In this document: piece after piece, positions 17,933-26,446 of the stretch
Numbering within the stretch: the first letter of the stretch is position 1
Layout: each line of letters begins with the position of its first letter
NCBI GenBank assembly: GCA_028285685.1
Contig: JANQOR010000034.1
Span: forward strand, 219,612 to 283,611
Source of the DNA: Cyclobacteriaceae bacterium
GTDB taxonomy: Bacteria > Bacteroidota > Bacteroidia > Cytophagales > Cyclobacteriaceae
DNA: 64,000 bases
Direction of reading: 5' to 3'
Notes under the pieces: model-generated
Told to the model about the DNA's origin: nothing
The model's database searches: none
What the model saw: the letters and a program-made list of their open reading frames with translations, nothing else
Made by a program: the position numbers and the translations under genes

Positions 17933-17970
17933 AGCAGGTTTTCATCTAAGATGGAGGCCTGCTCTTTTTT
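17933..17970 (+). terminator. Rho-independent terminator after first tandem permease
   Basis: The stem AGCAGG/CCTGCT, with an internal CATCT/AGATG pairing, is followed by CTTTTTT. It lies 24 bp after the stop codon. The internal TTCATCT-AGATG core is shared with the terminator at 20591, as expected if the unit was duplicated. Confidence 0.8.
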
Positions 17971-18154
17971 CATATGGACGATGTTCAGAGGCAGCTGAGT
18001 TAATTCACCAACAATGCTTTTTCAAATAATGCAACCCCTCTTGAAATTTGAGCATCTATTATATCTAGAAACAAGGTCAAGCCACACAACTGGACTTATT
18101 CCCAGATACCAGGGTGTTAATTGATCCTATTTCAGGACATCTGGCACTAGACCA
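17971..18154 (+). other. Intergenic spacer between tandem permease units
   Basis: The full gap between the two permease genes is 289 bp. It holds the terminator (17933-17970), this stretch with no recognisable gene, tRNA or clear promoter, and the conserved leader (18155-18198). Confidence 0.6.
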
Positions 18155-18198
18155 GGCACATTAATTGGAAATCGAATGCCCACATAACCTTTAGAAAA
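18155..18198 (+). repeat. Duplicated leader/promoter region, copy 2
   Basis: This is nearly identical to 15492-15535 (same GGCACATTAATTGGAAATCG string, then small changes), and abuts the ATG of the second permease. Conservation beyond the coding region shows the duplication included upstream control sequence. Confidence 0.7.
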
Positions 18199-20568
18199 AT
18201 GCTACTCAACTTCTTCAAAATCACTTTCCGAAACTTCAGAAAGAACAAATCCTATGTGTTCATCAACCTTTTGGGCCTGGGGCTTAGTCTTGCCTGCTGT
18301 ATCGTAGGATATCTCAACTGGAAATTTGCAGCTGACTACGACAAGAATCACGCAAATCATGAGAATATCTACAAAATCCAAATGAACAAAGATGTTCAGG
18401 GAAGAAACGTGCCCTATGGCATAACGCCACTTCCATTAGGATCACAGATCAAGGATAAAATCACAGGTGTCACCCATGCTAGTCGCTACGTTTCAGATGG
18501 ATTAGTACTCAAAAAGGACTTGAAGGTCTTTAATCAAGGCATTGGGTTCGCCGACGATGACTTCTTCGACATGTTCACCTTTCCATTTAAGTATGGCAAC
18601 AAGGAAGCACTGAAAGACAGGAGTAGTATTATTTTGACAGCCAGGGCATCAGCCGTCTACTTCGGAGAAGCCGATCCAGTTGGGGAGATCCTGCTTATGA
18701 TTGACGAGGAAGGACAGCAATATCCAATGACAGTGGGTGGGGTCCTAGAAGATATCCCGATGAACAGCTCAATCAGATTCCGAGCTATCACCCATTTTGA
18801 TAACTATCTTAAAGTTCGAGAAATAGATGCAGCTGACTGGAGAAGATTTGTAAACGGAACTTTTGTTCTCACAGATGGTTCTTACCCTCAAAACCTGCTA
18901 GACGATGTAAATAACAACTACATAGCCATCCAAAATGAGGCTAGAGATGATTTTAAGATCTCAAGCTACTACTTGCAACAGCTAACTGGTCTCGGGAAAC
19001 ACGCACAAAACATTCGCTCCAACTGGCTGAGCGAACCTCCGCCACCACCTGCTGTGACCGTTCCTTTTATCATGGCCATTTTGATGCTTTTGATCGCATG
19101 TTTCAATTTTACGAACACCTCCATTGCCATTTCGAGCAAGCGATTGAAGGAAATAGGAATACGCAAAGTGATGGGAAGCGATCGTCGACAATTAATTTTC
19201 CAGTTTATGGGGGAAAACATGGTACTTTCTTTCGGCGGAATGATCCTTGGTTTGCTTGTTGCCTTATGGCTAACACCAGCATACAGTGCCATGTGGGACT
19301 TCATCAACCTGGAACTTGATTTGACCAGCAACACCGAAATATATCTTTTCATTGTTGGTTTACTCATCTTCACTTCGGTGGTCGCCGGAGGGTACCCATC
19401 ACTGTATGTGAGTTCTTATCAACCTGTAAAAATTCTACGTGGCAACCTGTCTCTCGGTGGTACCAATCTATTTTCAAAGATTCTTCTCGGTGCTCAATAT
19501 GGTCTTACGATCATCGCGTTGATTTCGGCGCTAGCCTTTGCCAATAACGCCAAATACCAATCCAACTATGATGTGGGTTATGAAATAGATAACACCATGG
19601 CCGTGCGGGTCGAAAGCCAATCTGAGTATGATAAATTCTACAACTTGGTTTCCCAAATGCCCGGGATCGAGGATGCAACCGGATCTCAGCATCATATTGG
19701 TTGGTGGACGTATGGCAGAACGCTTAAGTCCGGCGAGCAGGAAATTGAGTCTGACATGATGAACTTTACCATCGACTACCTTGATATGATGGGATTGCAA
19801 ATGGTTGACGGAAGGTATTTTGACGCTGATCTTTACGATTCCGACAGAGAAACTTCAATCATTATCAATGAAGAGATGGTACGACAGTTTGGATGGGATC
19901 AGCCTCTTGGAAAACGTATTCAAATCGATGACAGTACCAGGCTTACTGTCATAGGTGTCATGCAGGATTTCTACATGGAAGGATTTTTCGACCCTCTTGA
20001 TCCAATGGGAATTAGGCTCGCCAATAGAGACGCCATGAATTTTGTCATTGTAAAAAGTCAAATGGATCGGCTAGCGTTGAAGGAAGCGCTTGAAAAGGAA
20101 TGGTATAAGATCGCTCCTAATACTCCGTTCAACTACGACGAAGAAACAGCGATCGATAATTCAGAATATGTGAACCTTACGATTGTTAAGATGTTCCGAT
20201 TCCTCGGACTACTCGCGTTGGTTCTTTCGTCAATCGGTCTTTACACCCTGGTATCTCTTAATGTGATCAAGAGAGTTAAGGAGATTGGTGTAAGAAAAGT
20301 ATTAGGCGCATCCATCAACAACATCATCCTGCTTGTAAACCGACAGTTTTTCTGGTTGCTGCTTATTGCAGCTATCGTGGGATCAGCTCTCTCTTATTTC
20401 GCAATAGATTCGCTAATGGCATCCATTTTCTCTGTTTATAAAGCGGTCAGTCCATTTACGGTTCTAGCGCCATTCTTTGGTCTCCTTTTTATCGCTCTAT
20501 TTACCGCCTCCACACGAATCTTTAAAACAGCTATTCAAAACCCGGTCAAGTCCCTGAGATACGAATAG
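18199..20568 (+). CDS. FtsX/MacB-type ABC transporter permease (tandem copy 2)
   Basis: This is a 789-residue paralogue of the preceding gene with the same architecture: N-terminal segment, periplasmic domain, FtsX block (KEIGIRKVMGSDRRQ), second periplasmic domain and final FtsX block (KEIGVRKVLGASINN). Membrane blocks are nearly identical between copies while the periplasmic parts differ more (for example GSQHHIGWWTYGR against GSSSHIGWWHYIR). That pattern fits divergence of substrate or partner recognition after duplication. No ATPase gene lies nearby. A strong terminator follows, separating it from the third permease. Confidence 0.92.
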   Translation: MLLNFFKITFRNFRKNKSYVFINLLGLGLSLACCIVGYLNWKFAADYDKNHANHENIYKIQMNKDVQGRNVPYGITPLPLGSQIKDKITGVTHASRYVSDGLVLKKDLKVFNQGIGFADDDFFDMFTFPFKYGNKEALKDRSSIILTARASAVYFGEADPVGEILLMIDEEGQQYPMTVGGVLEDIPMNSSIRFRAITHFDNYLKVREIDAADWRRFVNGTFVLTDGSYPQNLLDDVNNNYIAIQNEARDDFKISSYYLQQLTGLGKHAQNIRSNWLSEPPPPPAVTVPFIMAILMLLIACFNFTNTSIAISSKRLKEIGIRKVMGSDRRQLIFQFMGENMVLSFGGMILGLLVALWLTPAYSAMWDFINLELDLTSNTEIYLFIVGLLIFTSVVAGGYPSLYVSSYQPVKILRGNLSLGGTNLFSKILLGAQYGLTIIALISALAFANNAKYQSNYDVGYEIDNTMAVRVESQSEYDKFYNLVSQMPGIEDATGSQHHIGWWTYGRTLKSGEQEIESDMMNFTIDYLDMMGLQMVDGRYFDADLYDSDRETSIIINEEMVRQFGWDQPLGKRIQIDDSTRLTVIGVMQDFYMEGFFDPLDPMGIRLANRDAMNFVIVKSQMDRLALKEALEKEWYKIAPNTPFNYDEETAIDNSEYVNLTIVKMFRFLGLLALVLSSIGLYTLVSLNVIKRVKEIGVRKVLGASINNIILLVNRQFFWLLLIAAIVGSALSYFAIDSLMASIFSVYKAVSPFTVLAPFFGLLFIALFTASTRIFKTAIQNPVKSLRYE

Positions 20569-20590
20569 CCATATTTGAAACTAAAAACGG

Positions 20591-20624
20591 CGGGTCTTCA
20601 TCTGAGATGAAGACCCGTTTTTTT
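20591..20624 (+). terminator. Strong rho-independent terminator after second tandem permease
   Basis: Perfect 13-bp inverted arms (CGGGTCTTCATCT and AGATGAAGACCCG) are followed by TTTTTTTG. An A-run on the left side could also serve the other strand. It starts 22 bp after the permease stop. Confidence 0.9.
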
Positions 20625-20711
20625 GTTTGAGAAAGTAACGATTCCGGAAAATTCGAGTACTTCATTAAGGCTAAGGCCAAAAAGAATCGAAAACCTAAAA
20701 AAGAAACTATC

Positions 20712-23117
20712 ATGTGGAAGAACTTCTTAACTATCACCTATCGCAACCTGACCAGACATTCCTTTTATTCACTTATTAATATTTTCGGACTTGCCATCGG
20801 TTTGACTGCAGGATTCCTTATCCTCCAACATGTTCATTACCAACTCTCTTACGACAATTTCTTCGAAAACAAAGAAAATATCTACCGTGTACAGACCGAT
20901 AGGCTAAAAGACGGTGAAATGGCTACCAGATGGGCTGCCGGTTGCGCCGGAGTCGGTCTTCATATGAAGGAAGATTTTCCTGAGGTTGTTGATTTTGTCA
21001 ATATGCACTCAAGCGGGGCAGAAATTTCCTATAATAAGAAGTATTTCCAGCCCGAGTCCCCATACTATGTTGGAAAGTCCTTTTTCAATGTGTTTTCCGT
21101 CCCACTTCTCAGAGGGGTTGACAGCACAGTTCTAAAAGAGCCATTTACGGTTGCACTTAGCGAAAAAATGGCAAATAAGATGTTCGGAGATGAAGATCCG
21201 ATGGGCAAAATCATTTTGATGAATGACAATAATGAGTTTAAAGTGACCGGCATATATCAAGATTTTCCCGAAAATTCCCACATGAATTTTGATGTGTTGT
21301 ACTCATTCGCCACATATGTAGCTTTCACCAGCGAGGAAGCTCGAACCGCCTGGCAATGGGATGGGTTCTTAAACTATGTAGTGCTGCATCCAGGTACTGA
21401 TCCGGACGAGTTATCCAAGAAATTTCCTCAGTTCGTTCAGCAAAGACAAGGGGAGGAGTTAGAACAGTATGGAGCAGGTATGGAGTTCATCCTTCAACCA
21501 CTTGACAAAATACACCTGATCTCCAACTATCGAATGGAGATCAAAGCCACAGGTGATGAACGTGCAACTTATTTCTTGCTTATCATAGGAATGTTTGTGC
21601 TTTTCATTGCATGGATCAATTACATCAACCTGACCACAGCACGATCTCTGAGTCGCGCTCGCGAGGTTGGAATTAGAAAGGTAATGGGTAGTTTCAAAAC
21701 CCAACTTGTTAGGCAATTCATGTTTGAATCGTTTTTCATAAATGTAGTTGCTTTTCTGATTGCTGCCGTTCTGGTTGTTGCATTGTTCCCATTTTTCAAT
21801 GAATTCGCCGGAAGAAATGAAGCTTACCCGTGGCCAGCGGCTACCGCTTTCTGGGTAGGTCTGGTCACTGTATTTCTAGCAGGAATCCTGCTGTCAGGTT
21901 TTTATCCAGCCTTGGTTCTTTCTAAGTTCCAACCAGTTGCGGTTTTAAAAGGGAAATTTTCAGGTAGCAATAGTGGAAGCCTATTGCGCAAAGGCTTAGT
22001 TACCTTTCAATTTCTGGCCTCGTTGGTGCTTATTACGGGCACCTACGTGGTTTACAAACAAATGAACTTTTTGCAATCGCAGGACCTGGGGGTAAACATC
22101 GATCAAACACTTGTGATCGAAACTCCCAACTATCGAAGTGATTCAGTATTCAGTACCAAGGACAATATTTTCAGGAATAGGCTTTTTGGCGAATCCTTTG
22201 TAAATGATATGACCACTTCTACCTCTGTTCCCGGTGAAACGCCCAATTGGAACGCTGGGGGAATTCGGTTATTGAACCAGACGGAAGCAGAGAGCAACCA
22301 ATACCGAATTTTGGGTGGTGATGATAAGTTCCTGGATTTTTACGGCCTGGAGGTAATCTCCGGCAGAGGGTTCGACGACAGCTTTGGGACGGAAGAAAGC
22401 AACGTGCTTTTTAATGAGGAAGCCATGAAATTGCTCGGGTTCAACGATGCTGAGGAGATTCTCAATCAGAAAATAAACTTCTGGGGTGACACATTTAATA
22501 TTGTAGGTGTAGTAAAAAACTACAGACAAGAATCACCTAAGGAAGCATATGATGCCTTGATCTTCCGATACTTCAATTCTCCTTCCGGGTACTACTCTGT
22601 CAACCTTTCAGGAAACATTCGCAAATCTGTAGACCAGGTGCGAGCACATTGGGAAGCATCTTTTGGCAGTAAAACCTTCAATTACTTTTTCCTCGACGAT
22701 CATTACAATCAACAATATCAGGCTGAGTTGAAGTTTGGCAATATTTTCGGGCTATTCTCTGGCCTGGCGATTATTGTCGCTTGTTTGGGTCTTTTCGGAC
22801 TAGCATCTTACATTACCAGCCTTCGAGCCAAGGAAGTGGGTGTCCGAAAAGTGCTTGGTGCCTCTCTGCAAAACCTTTGGATGTTGCTGACCAGTGATTT
22901 TCTTAAACTAGTAGGCCTCTCCATTGTAATTGCGGTTCCAGTCACCTATTTCGTTATGCAAAACTGGCTGGAGAATTTTGCCAATCGGATCAATCTAGGA
23001 GTTCTTGTTTTCTTGATGCCTGCGATAATCTTGATCTTAATTGCTGTAGCCACTGTCTCTTATCATACGATTCGGACATCAGGTCTCAATCCGGCTGAGA
23101 CGCTAAAGGATGAGTAG
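20712..23117 (+). CDS. FtsX/MacB-type ABC transporter permease (third in cluster)
   Basis: This 801-residue permease starts MWKNFLTITYRNLTRHSFYS and has the same two-periplasmic-domain FtsX layout (EVGIRKVMGSFKTQL in the first block, EVGVRKVLGASLQN in the last). It is clearly a different subfamily from the two tandem copies: it uses the YINLTTARSLSRAREVGI version of the first motif, as in the 1-2422 permease. There is no prefix domain. It begins 88 bp after the preceding terminator. The AraC-type gene follows 91 bp downstream. The substrate is unknown. Confidence 0.92.
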   Translation: MWKNFLTITYRNLTRHSFYSLINIFGLAIGLTAGFLILQHVHYQLSYDNFFENKENIYRVQTDRLKDGEMATRWAAGCAGVGLHMKEDFPEVVDFVNMHSSGAEISYNKKYFQPESPYYVGKSFFNVFSVPLLRGVDSTVLKEPFTVALSEKMANKMFGDEDPMGKIILMNDNNEFKVTGIYQDFPENSHMNFDVLYSFATYVAFTSEEARTAWQWDGFLNYVVLHPGTDPDELSKKFPQFVQQRQGEELEQYGAGMEFILQPLDKIHLISNYRMEIKATGDERATYFLLIIGMFVLFIAWINYINLTTARSLSRAREVGIRKVMGSFKTQLVRQFMFESFFINVVAFLIAAVLVVALFPFFNEFAGRNEAYPWPAATAFWVGLVTVFLAGILLSGFYPALVLSKFQPVAVLKGKFSGSNSGSLLRKGLVTFQFLASLVLITGTYVVYKQMNFLQSQDLGVNIDQTLVIETPNYRSDSVFSTKDNIFRNRLFGESFVNDMTTSTSVPGETPNWNAGGIRLLNQTEAESNQYRILGGDDKFLDFYGLEVISGRGFDDSFGTEESNVLFNEEAMKLLGFNDAEEILNQKINFWGDTFNIVGVVKNYRQESPKEAYDALIFRYFNSPSGYYSVNLSGNIRKSVDQVRAHWEASFGSKTFNYFFLDDHYNQQYQAELKFGNIFGLFSGLAIIVACLGLFGLASYITSLRAKEVGVRKVLGASLQNLWMLLTSDFLKLVGLSIVIAVPVTYFVMQNWLENFANRINLGVLVFLMPAIILILIAVATVSYHTIRTSGLNPAETLKDE

Positions 23118-23208
23118 TAGTTTGCTAATTGTCAGTTTTGTAGTGATCTCTGCTGTGACTTTGTAGATCACCCATAACCTATTCTCCTGAATCGGGTAAA
23201 TTCATACT

Positions 23209-24228
23209 ATGAATTTCATTTTAGGAATTAGTGTAATCGGTACGGTCACAAGTATCTATCTGGGGCTACAGTTCATTGCGAACGGTAGAAAAACGTCGAA
23301 TGCCAACTATTACCTGGGAATCTTGTTTATGCTAATTGCACTGCGAATCGGGAAGTTTTTGATTCAGGAACTCGCAGCGGAAAGTATTCAAAGTATGTAT
23401 TTCAACGTTATGCATGCTTCCTATCTGGCACTTGGTCCGATAGTTTGGTTTTACATTCGATCCCACTTTTCATTAGCCCAACCTAGACCAAACAAAATTG
23501 TTCATTTAGCTCCAGCCCTGGTTTTGCTTTTAACTGCTTTTTCAGCCAGACATTTTCTGGGAGAATCGATTTGGATTTGGATCTACTGGATGATTCAAGT
23601 TCATCCGCTTTTCTATGTAATCAGTTCATGGAAGTCTATAAAAAAAGAGATCGACTGGGCAACACTCTCTATTAGCAAATCGACCTGGCTCTACAGTATT
23701 CTTGGCTCTGTTCTCTTGATTGCATCGATGAACGCTTTGTATTTTGTTTTTCTTTTTCCATTTTATCTCGTCACCTCTTCGCTGATAGTTCTCACATGCT
23801 ATTTGATCATCTCAATGGCATTCAGTGGAAAACTGAATGCGGTCCTAAGAGTCCCTGGTAAAAAGTATAAGAATTTACGCCTTTCCTCAGAGGAAATCAC
23901 ACAAATTTGGAACAAAGCGTGGATACTACTTACACAAGATGATTTGTTCCTGAATGAGAACCTGAAGCTAGCTCACCTCTCGAACCAGCTAAACACATCT
24001 CAACACATCGTATCAATGGTGATCAATACGTGTAGCGGAAAAAACTTTTCTGACCTCATCAACAGTATGCGCATCGAAAGAGCGCAGCAAAAGATTGCTG
24101 AGGAAAAAGGCAAGAAGATACTTGCTGTTGCCTTGGAAAGTGGTTTCACTTCGCTCTCTGCCTTCAATAGAGCATTCAAAAAAAACACTGGCCTTAAGCC
24201 TTCCGAATACAGATCGAAAATTTCTTAA
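23209..24228 (+). CDS. AraC family transcriptional regulator with N-terminal membrane domain
   Basis: About residues 1-210 form six or seven hydrophobic segments (for example FILGISVIGTVTSIYLGL and IWIYWMIQVHPLFYVI). The C-terminal 110 residues are an AraC HTH domain, with the first helix pair near LNTSQHIVSMVIN and the signature AVALESGFTSLSAFNRAFKK ... GLKPSEYR. Membrane-bound AraC regulators of this design are common in Bacteroidota and sense unknown envelope signals. Its position just after three permease genes on the same strand suggests, but does not prove, a regulatory link. Confidence 0.9.
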   Translation: MNFILGISVIGTVTSIYLGLQFIANGRKTSNANYYLGILFMLIALRIGKFLIQELAAESIQSMYFNVMHASYLALGPIVWFYIRSHFSLAQPRPNKIVHLAPALVLLLTAFSARHFLGESIWIWIYWMIQVHPLFYVISSWKSIKKEIDWATLSISKSTWLYSILGSVLLIASMNALYFVFLFPFYLVTSSLIVLTCYLIISMAFSGKLNAVLRVPGKKYKNLRLSSEEITQIWNKAWILLTQDDLFLNENLKLAHLSNQLNTSQHIVSMVINTCSGKNFSDLINSMRIERAQQKIAEEKGKKILAVALESGFTSLSAFNRAFKKNTGLKPSEYRSKIS

Positions 24229-24305
24229 AAGAATGGTCGATTTATAAAAGAGGTAGCTTCTGCGGAGCTTGAGTGGCTTCTTTGGCTAAACAGAAAATAT
24301 AGATT

Positions 24306-24809
24306 ATGTCAAAGACCAAAAGCTCCATTTTGCTGGCTGGCCATTTGTTCCTAACCGGGACCTGCTTCGCCCAAGGCAGTTTTGTTAACAATGACTCAAC
24401 CTATTACAAATACTGGGTTGGGGAATGGTACAAAGTTGAAGACGATCAGCTTTCCAATCAGCCCACATTTGTCGTTAAAAGAGGCTTGTATGCCAGCTCG
24501 TTTGAAGAATACTGGATGGGTGCAGGAGGGAATTTTTCCATAGCCTGGAGAGCCTGGGATAGCAGAACCCAACAATGGGACTTTGCATGGATGTCGACGG
24601 ACGGTCTCTTTCAGCTCTGGGAGGGAAAGAAAGTTGATGACACATGGTACATGAACAAGACTTTCCTCATCAATGGCAATAAAGTTCTATCTCGTCAGGC
24701 GTTCATTCCTAAAGGAAGAAATGAATTGATCCGAACAAGTGAGCATTCTACTGATAATGGAAAAACGTGGATCTTAAGATTTAGAGAAGTCTACCGAAAA
24801 CTTGAATAG
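24306..24809 (+). CDS. Secreted protein of unknown function (DUF1579/DUF6265-like beta fold)
   Basis: This 167-residue protein has a signal peptide (ILLAGHLFLTGTCFAQ) and an aromatic-rich beta domain with WVGEWYKVEDDQ, YWMGAGGNFSIAWRAWDS and TWILRFREVYRK. The layout (short WxGEW start, W-rich strands) resembles small calycin-like families that measure sample or lipid binding, but I cannot place it firmly. It follows the AraC gene by 77 bp on the same strand. No catalytic residues are evident. Confidence 0.65.
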   Translation: MSKTKSSILLAGHLFLTGTCFAQGSFVNNDSTYYKYWVGEWYKVEDDQLSNQPTFVVKRGLYASSFEEYWMGAGGNFSIAWRAWDSRTQQWDFAWMSTDGLFQLWEGKKVDDTWYMNKTFLINGNKVLSRQAFIPKGRNELIRTSEHSTDNGKTWILRFREVYRKLE

Positions 24810-24869
24810 TCCAAGCAAGGAACATTGGAAATCAATACAAGGATGATGTAAATTTCCTTTTTTTGCGAA

Positions 24870-25298
24870 ATGGCCAACTATGAATCGGAGAATGCGATCA
24901 ACGAGCTATCTTTTTACACTTTAGAGCATCCAGACAAAACGTACTTCATCCATCAACATGTTGTGGATGCCTATAAGGCACAGACGATGAATTATGATAC
25001 TTCACCTATTGGAATCGTATTCTCACTCATAGGATTGTACCTCTTTGTGGAAAATGACTATACAGGCAAGCAGGTGCAATTGGCCCACATGAAGATGGCT
25101 GGGAACAAAAAGCCATGGGCAAAGATTCAGTTACCAGATAATCGTGGTAGTATAACCGTCAATGATGTTTTGACTACCAATCCAGGCGAAGAAAGGGACG
25201 AGATGATTAGGCTTTGGTGTATCTTCGTATGGGAAGCCTTTAAGAGTAGTCATGATGCAATCGCGACGATTGCAAGAGAGGAATTGGGTTTGGGGTAA
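24870..25298 (+). CDS. Small protein, probably DUF5946 family
   Basis: This 142-residue cytoplasmic protein starts MANYESENAINELSFYTLEH. The segment FIHQHVVDAYKAQTMN matches the histidine/VDAY pattern I associate with DUF5946, and IRLWCIFVWEAFKSSHDAI lies near the end. No signal peptide or membrane span. Function unknown. It stands 60 bp after the previous gene and is followed by a non-coding gap of about 400 bp. Confidence 0.6.
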   Translation: MANYESENAINELSFYTLEHPDKTYFIHQHVVDAYKAQTMNYDTSPIGIVFSLIGLYLFVENDYTGKQVQLAHMKMAGNKKPWAKIQLPDNRGSITVNDVLTTNPGEERDEMIRLWCIFVWEAFKSSHDAIATIAREELGLG

Positions 25299-25701
25299 CA
25301 AGAAGTGGGAGGTCAAGTGCCTCCTAGCTTATAATCGGGTTGTTCTGGTGTCATTCCTGCCTGTCTTCTGTCATTAAGTCTGAAAAGGTACTGATTTGTG
25401 TGACAGAGGTATCAAGAATTATAAAGCACAAGAATTTTTTCGATCGCCAATGACGCAGTGTTGGGCTTAGCAGAGGGTCTGCTACTCTTTCAATAAAATA
25501 GTTCGTCAAAAATTCACTACACTTATTTTTCATTATGGGGGTCCAGGTCATCTATCAAATCGGCAGCAAATCCAATGCAAATGTTCGCTTCCATTCACGA
25601 AGCGTATATGCTTATATTTGATTAACAGCAACGTAATTTCGTGCCGATGAACAGATACCGCGCCATTCCGCCGAGCGCACCATTTGCTAGCTCCAGAGAG
25701 A
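25299..25701 (+). other. Intergenic region before the GGGPS-like gene
   Basis: About 400 bp without a convincing gene. It holds a good -7 match, TATATTTG (25613-25620), oriented toward the downstream gene, and a 20-codon ATG reading frame (25647-25709, MNRYRAIPPS...) whose stop overlaps the first codons of the GGGPS-like gene. A 66-codon minus-strand frame at 25351-25551 has no protein-like features and was not called. No tRNA-like or hairpin structure was seen. Confidence 0.5.
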
Positions 25702-26370
25702 ATGGGTGAATTGATTGTACTGATTGACCCTAATGATGTGAACCTGACAGACTTGATTCACGAGGTAAACATCGTGAAACCAACTAATTTATGGGTCGGA
25801 TGCTCCACTTCCTCCGGAGAAATGGTAAAAGACGTTTTCTCCCGGCTCTCAACTCCTGCCAGCCTGTATCCCGGAAATTTTGACCAGGTTAAGAAAGCCC
25901 ATGAATACTCCGAAGAAATATTTATCTCCGATCCCCTTTTTTACCGCAATCCAGAAATTAAGCCTCTATTTTCTGAAGTCATTCAATTTGGAAATCAACA
26001 TTTTTTCCAAAAGATGAAGTTGATGAATTATGTCTTGCTTCACAATAACTGTTCCGCTGCAAAAATCCTTGGCATCGACGAACCGCACTCAAATATGGAA
26101 GTGGTCTATGCGCTAAAAAATGCAGAAATTCATCCTACAATTTATCTTGAAGGGGGATCACGGAACCATCTTCATAAGGCTACTACGAGAGTCGAACTGA
26201 TTCGGACGATCAGGAGTGATTATCCTGAAATCCGGCTAATTTATGGGGGTGGCGTTTCTTCAAAGGAAGACATTCATCTACTTAAAGATCTTGAGATTGA
26301 CGTCCTGGTAAGCAATCATGTCCACCAAAAGCCGAATTTGTTAGAAAGGTATCTGAACTTTTTCAACTAA
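25702..26370 (+). CDS. Divergent geranylgeranylglyceryl/heptaprenylglyceryl phosphate synthase-like protein (PcrB/GGGPS family)
   Basis: A TIM-barrel protein of about 222 residues. Matches to GGGPS/PcrB proteins are the first strand ELIVLIDPND, the phosphate-binding segment IYLEGGSRNH (usually YLEaGSGA) and IRLIYGGGVSSKED (usually IVGGGIRS). In the family the enzyme joins glycerol-1-phosphate to a polyprenyl diphosphate. The protein is divergent and lacks the usual N-terminal helix before the first strand: the ATG at 25702 leaves only MG before ELIVLIDP, and a TTG at 25684 adds six residues. This could mean loss of activity, a different prenyl donor, or a disturbed 5' end. Confidence 0.7.
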   Translation: MGELIVLIDPNDVNLTDLIHEVNIVKPTNLWVGCSTSSGEMVKDVFSRLSTPASLYPGNFDQVKKAHEYSEEIFISDPLFYRNPEIKPLFSEVIQFGNQHFFQKMKLMNYVLLHNNCSAAKILGIDEPHSNMEVVYALKNAEIHPTIYLEGGSRNHLHKATTRVELIRTIRSDYPEIRLIYGGGVSSKEDIHLLKDLEIDVLVSNHVHQKPNLLERYLNFFN

Positions 26371-26446
26371 AGTCTGAACATTGATAGCATTGAAAAGTAT
26401 TTGCTTGTAAAAGCGCCAATAAGGTGATACCAGCGTATATTAACAT

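Noticed and set aside
23143-23171. Inverted repeat GTGATCT/AGATCAC after the third permease as a terminator
   Set aside because: The loop is 15 nt and there is no T-run; evidence is too weak to call.
25351-25551. 66-codon minus-strand open frame in the large intergenic gap
   Set aside because: No promoter, no family motif and poor protein-like composition; probably chance.
25647-25709. 20-codon frame as part of a broken GGGPS gene
   Set aside because: The encoded residues (Pro-rich) do not resemble the missing N-terminal helix of GGGPS, so a frameshift is not supported; kept only as a possible leader.
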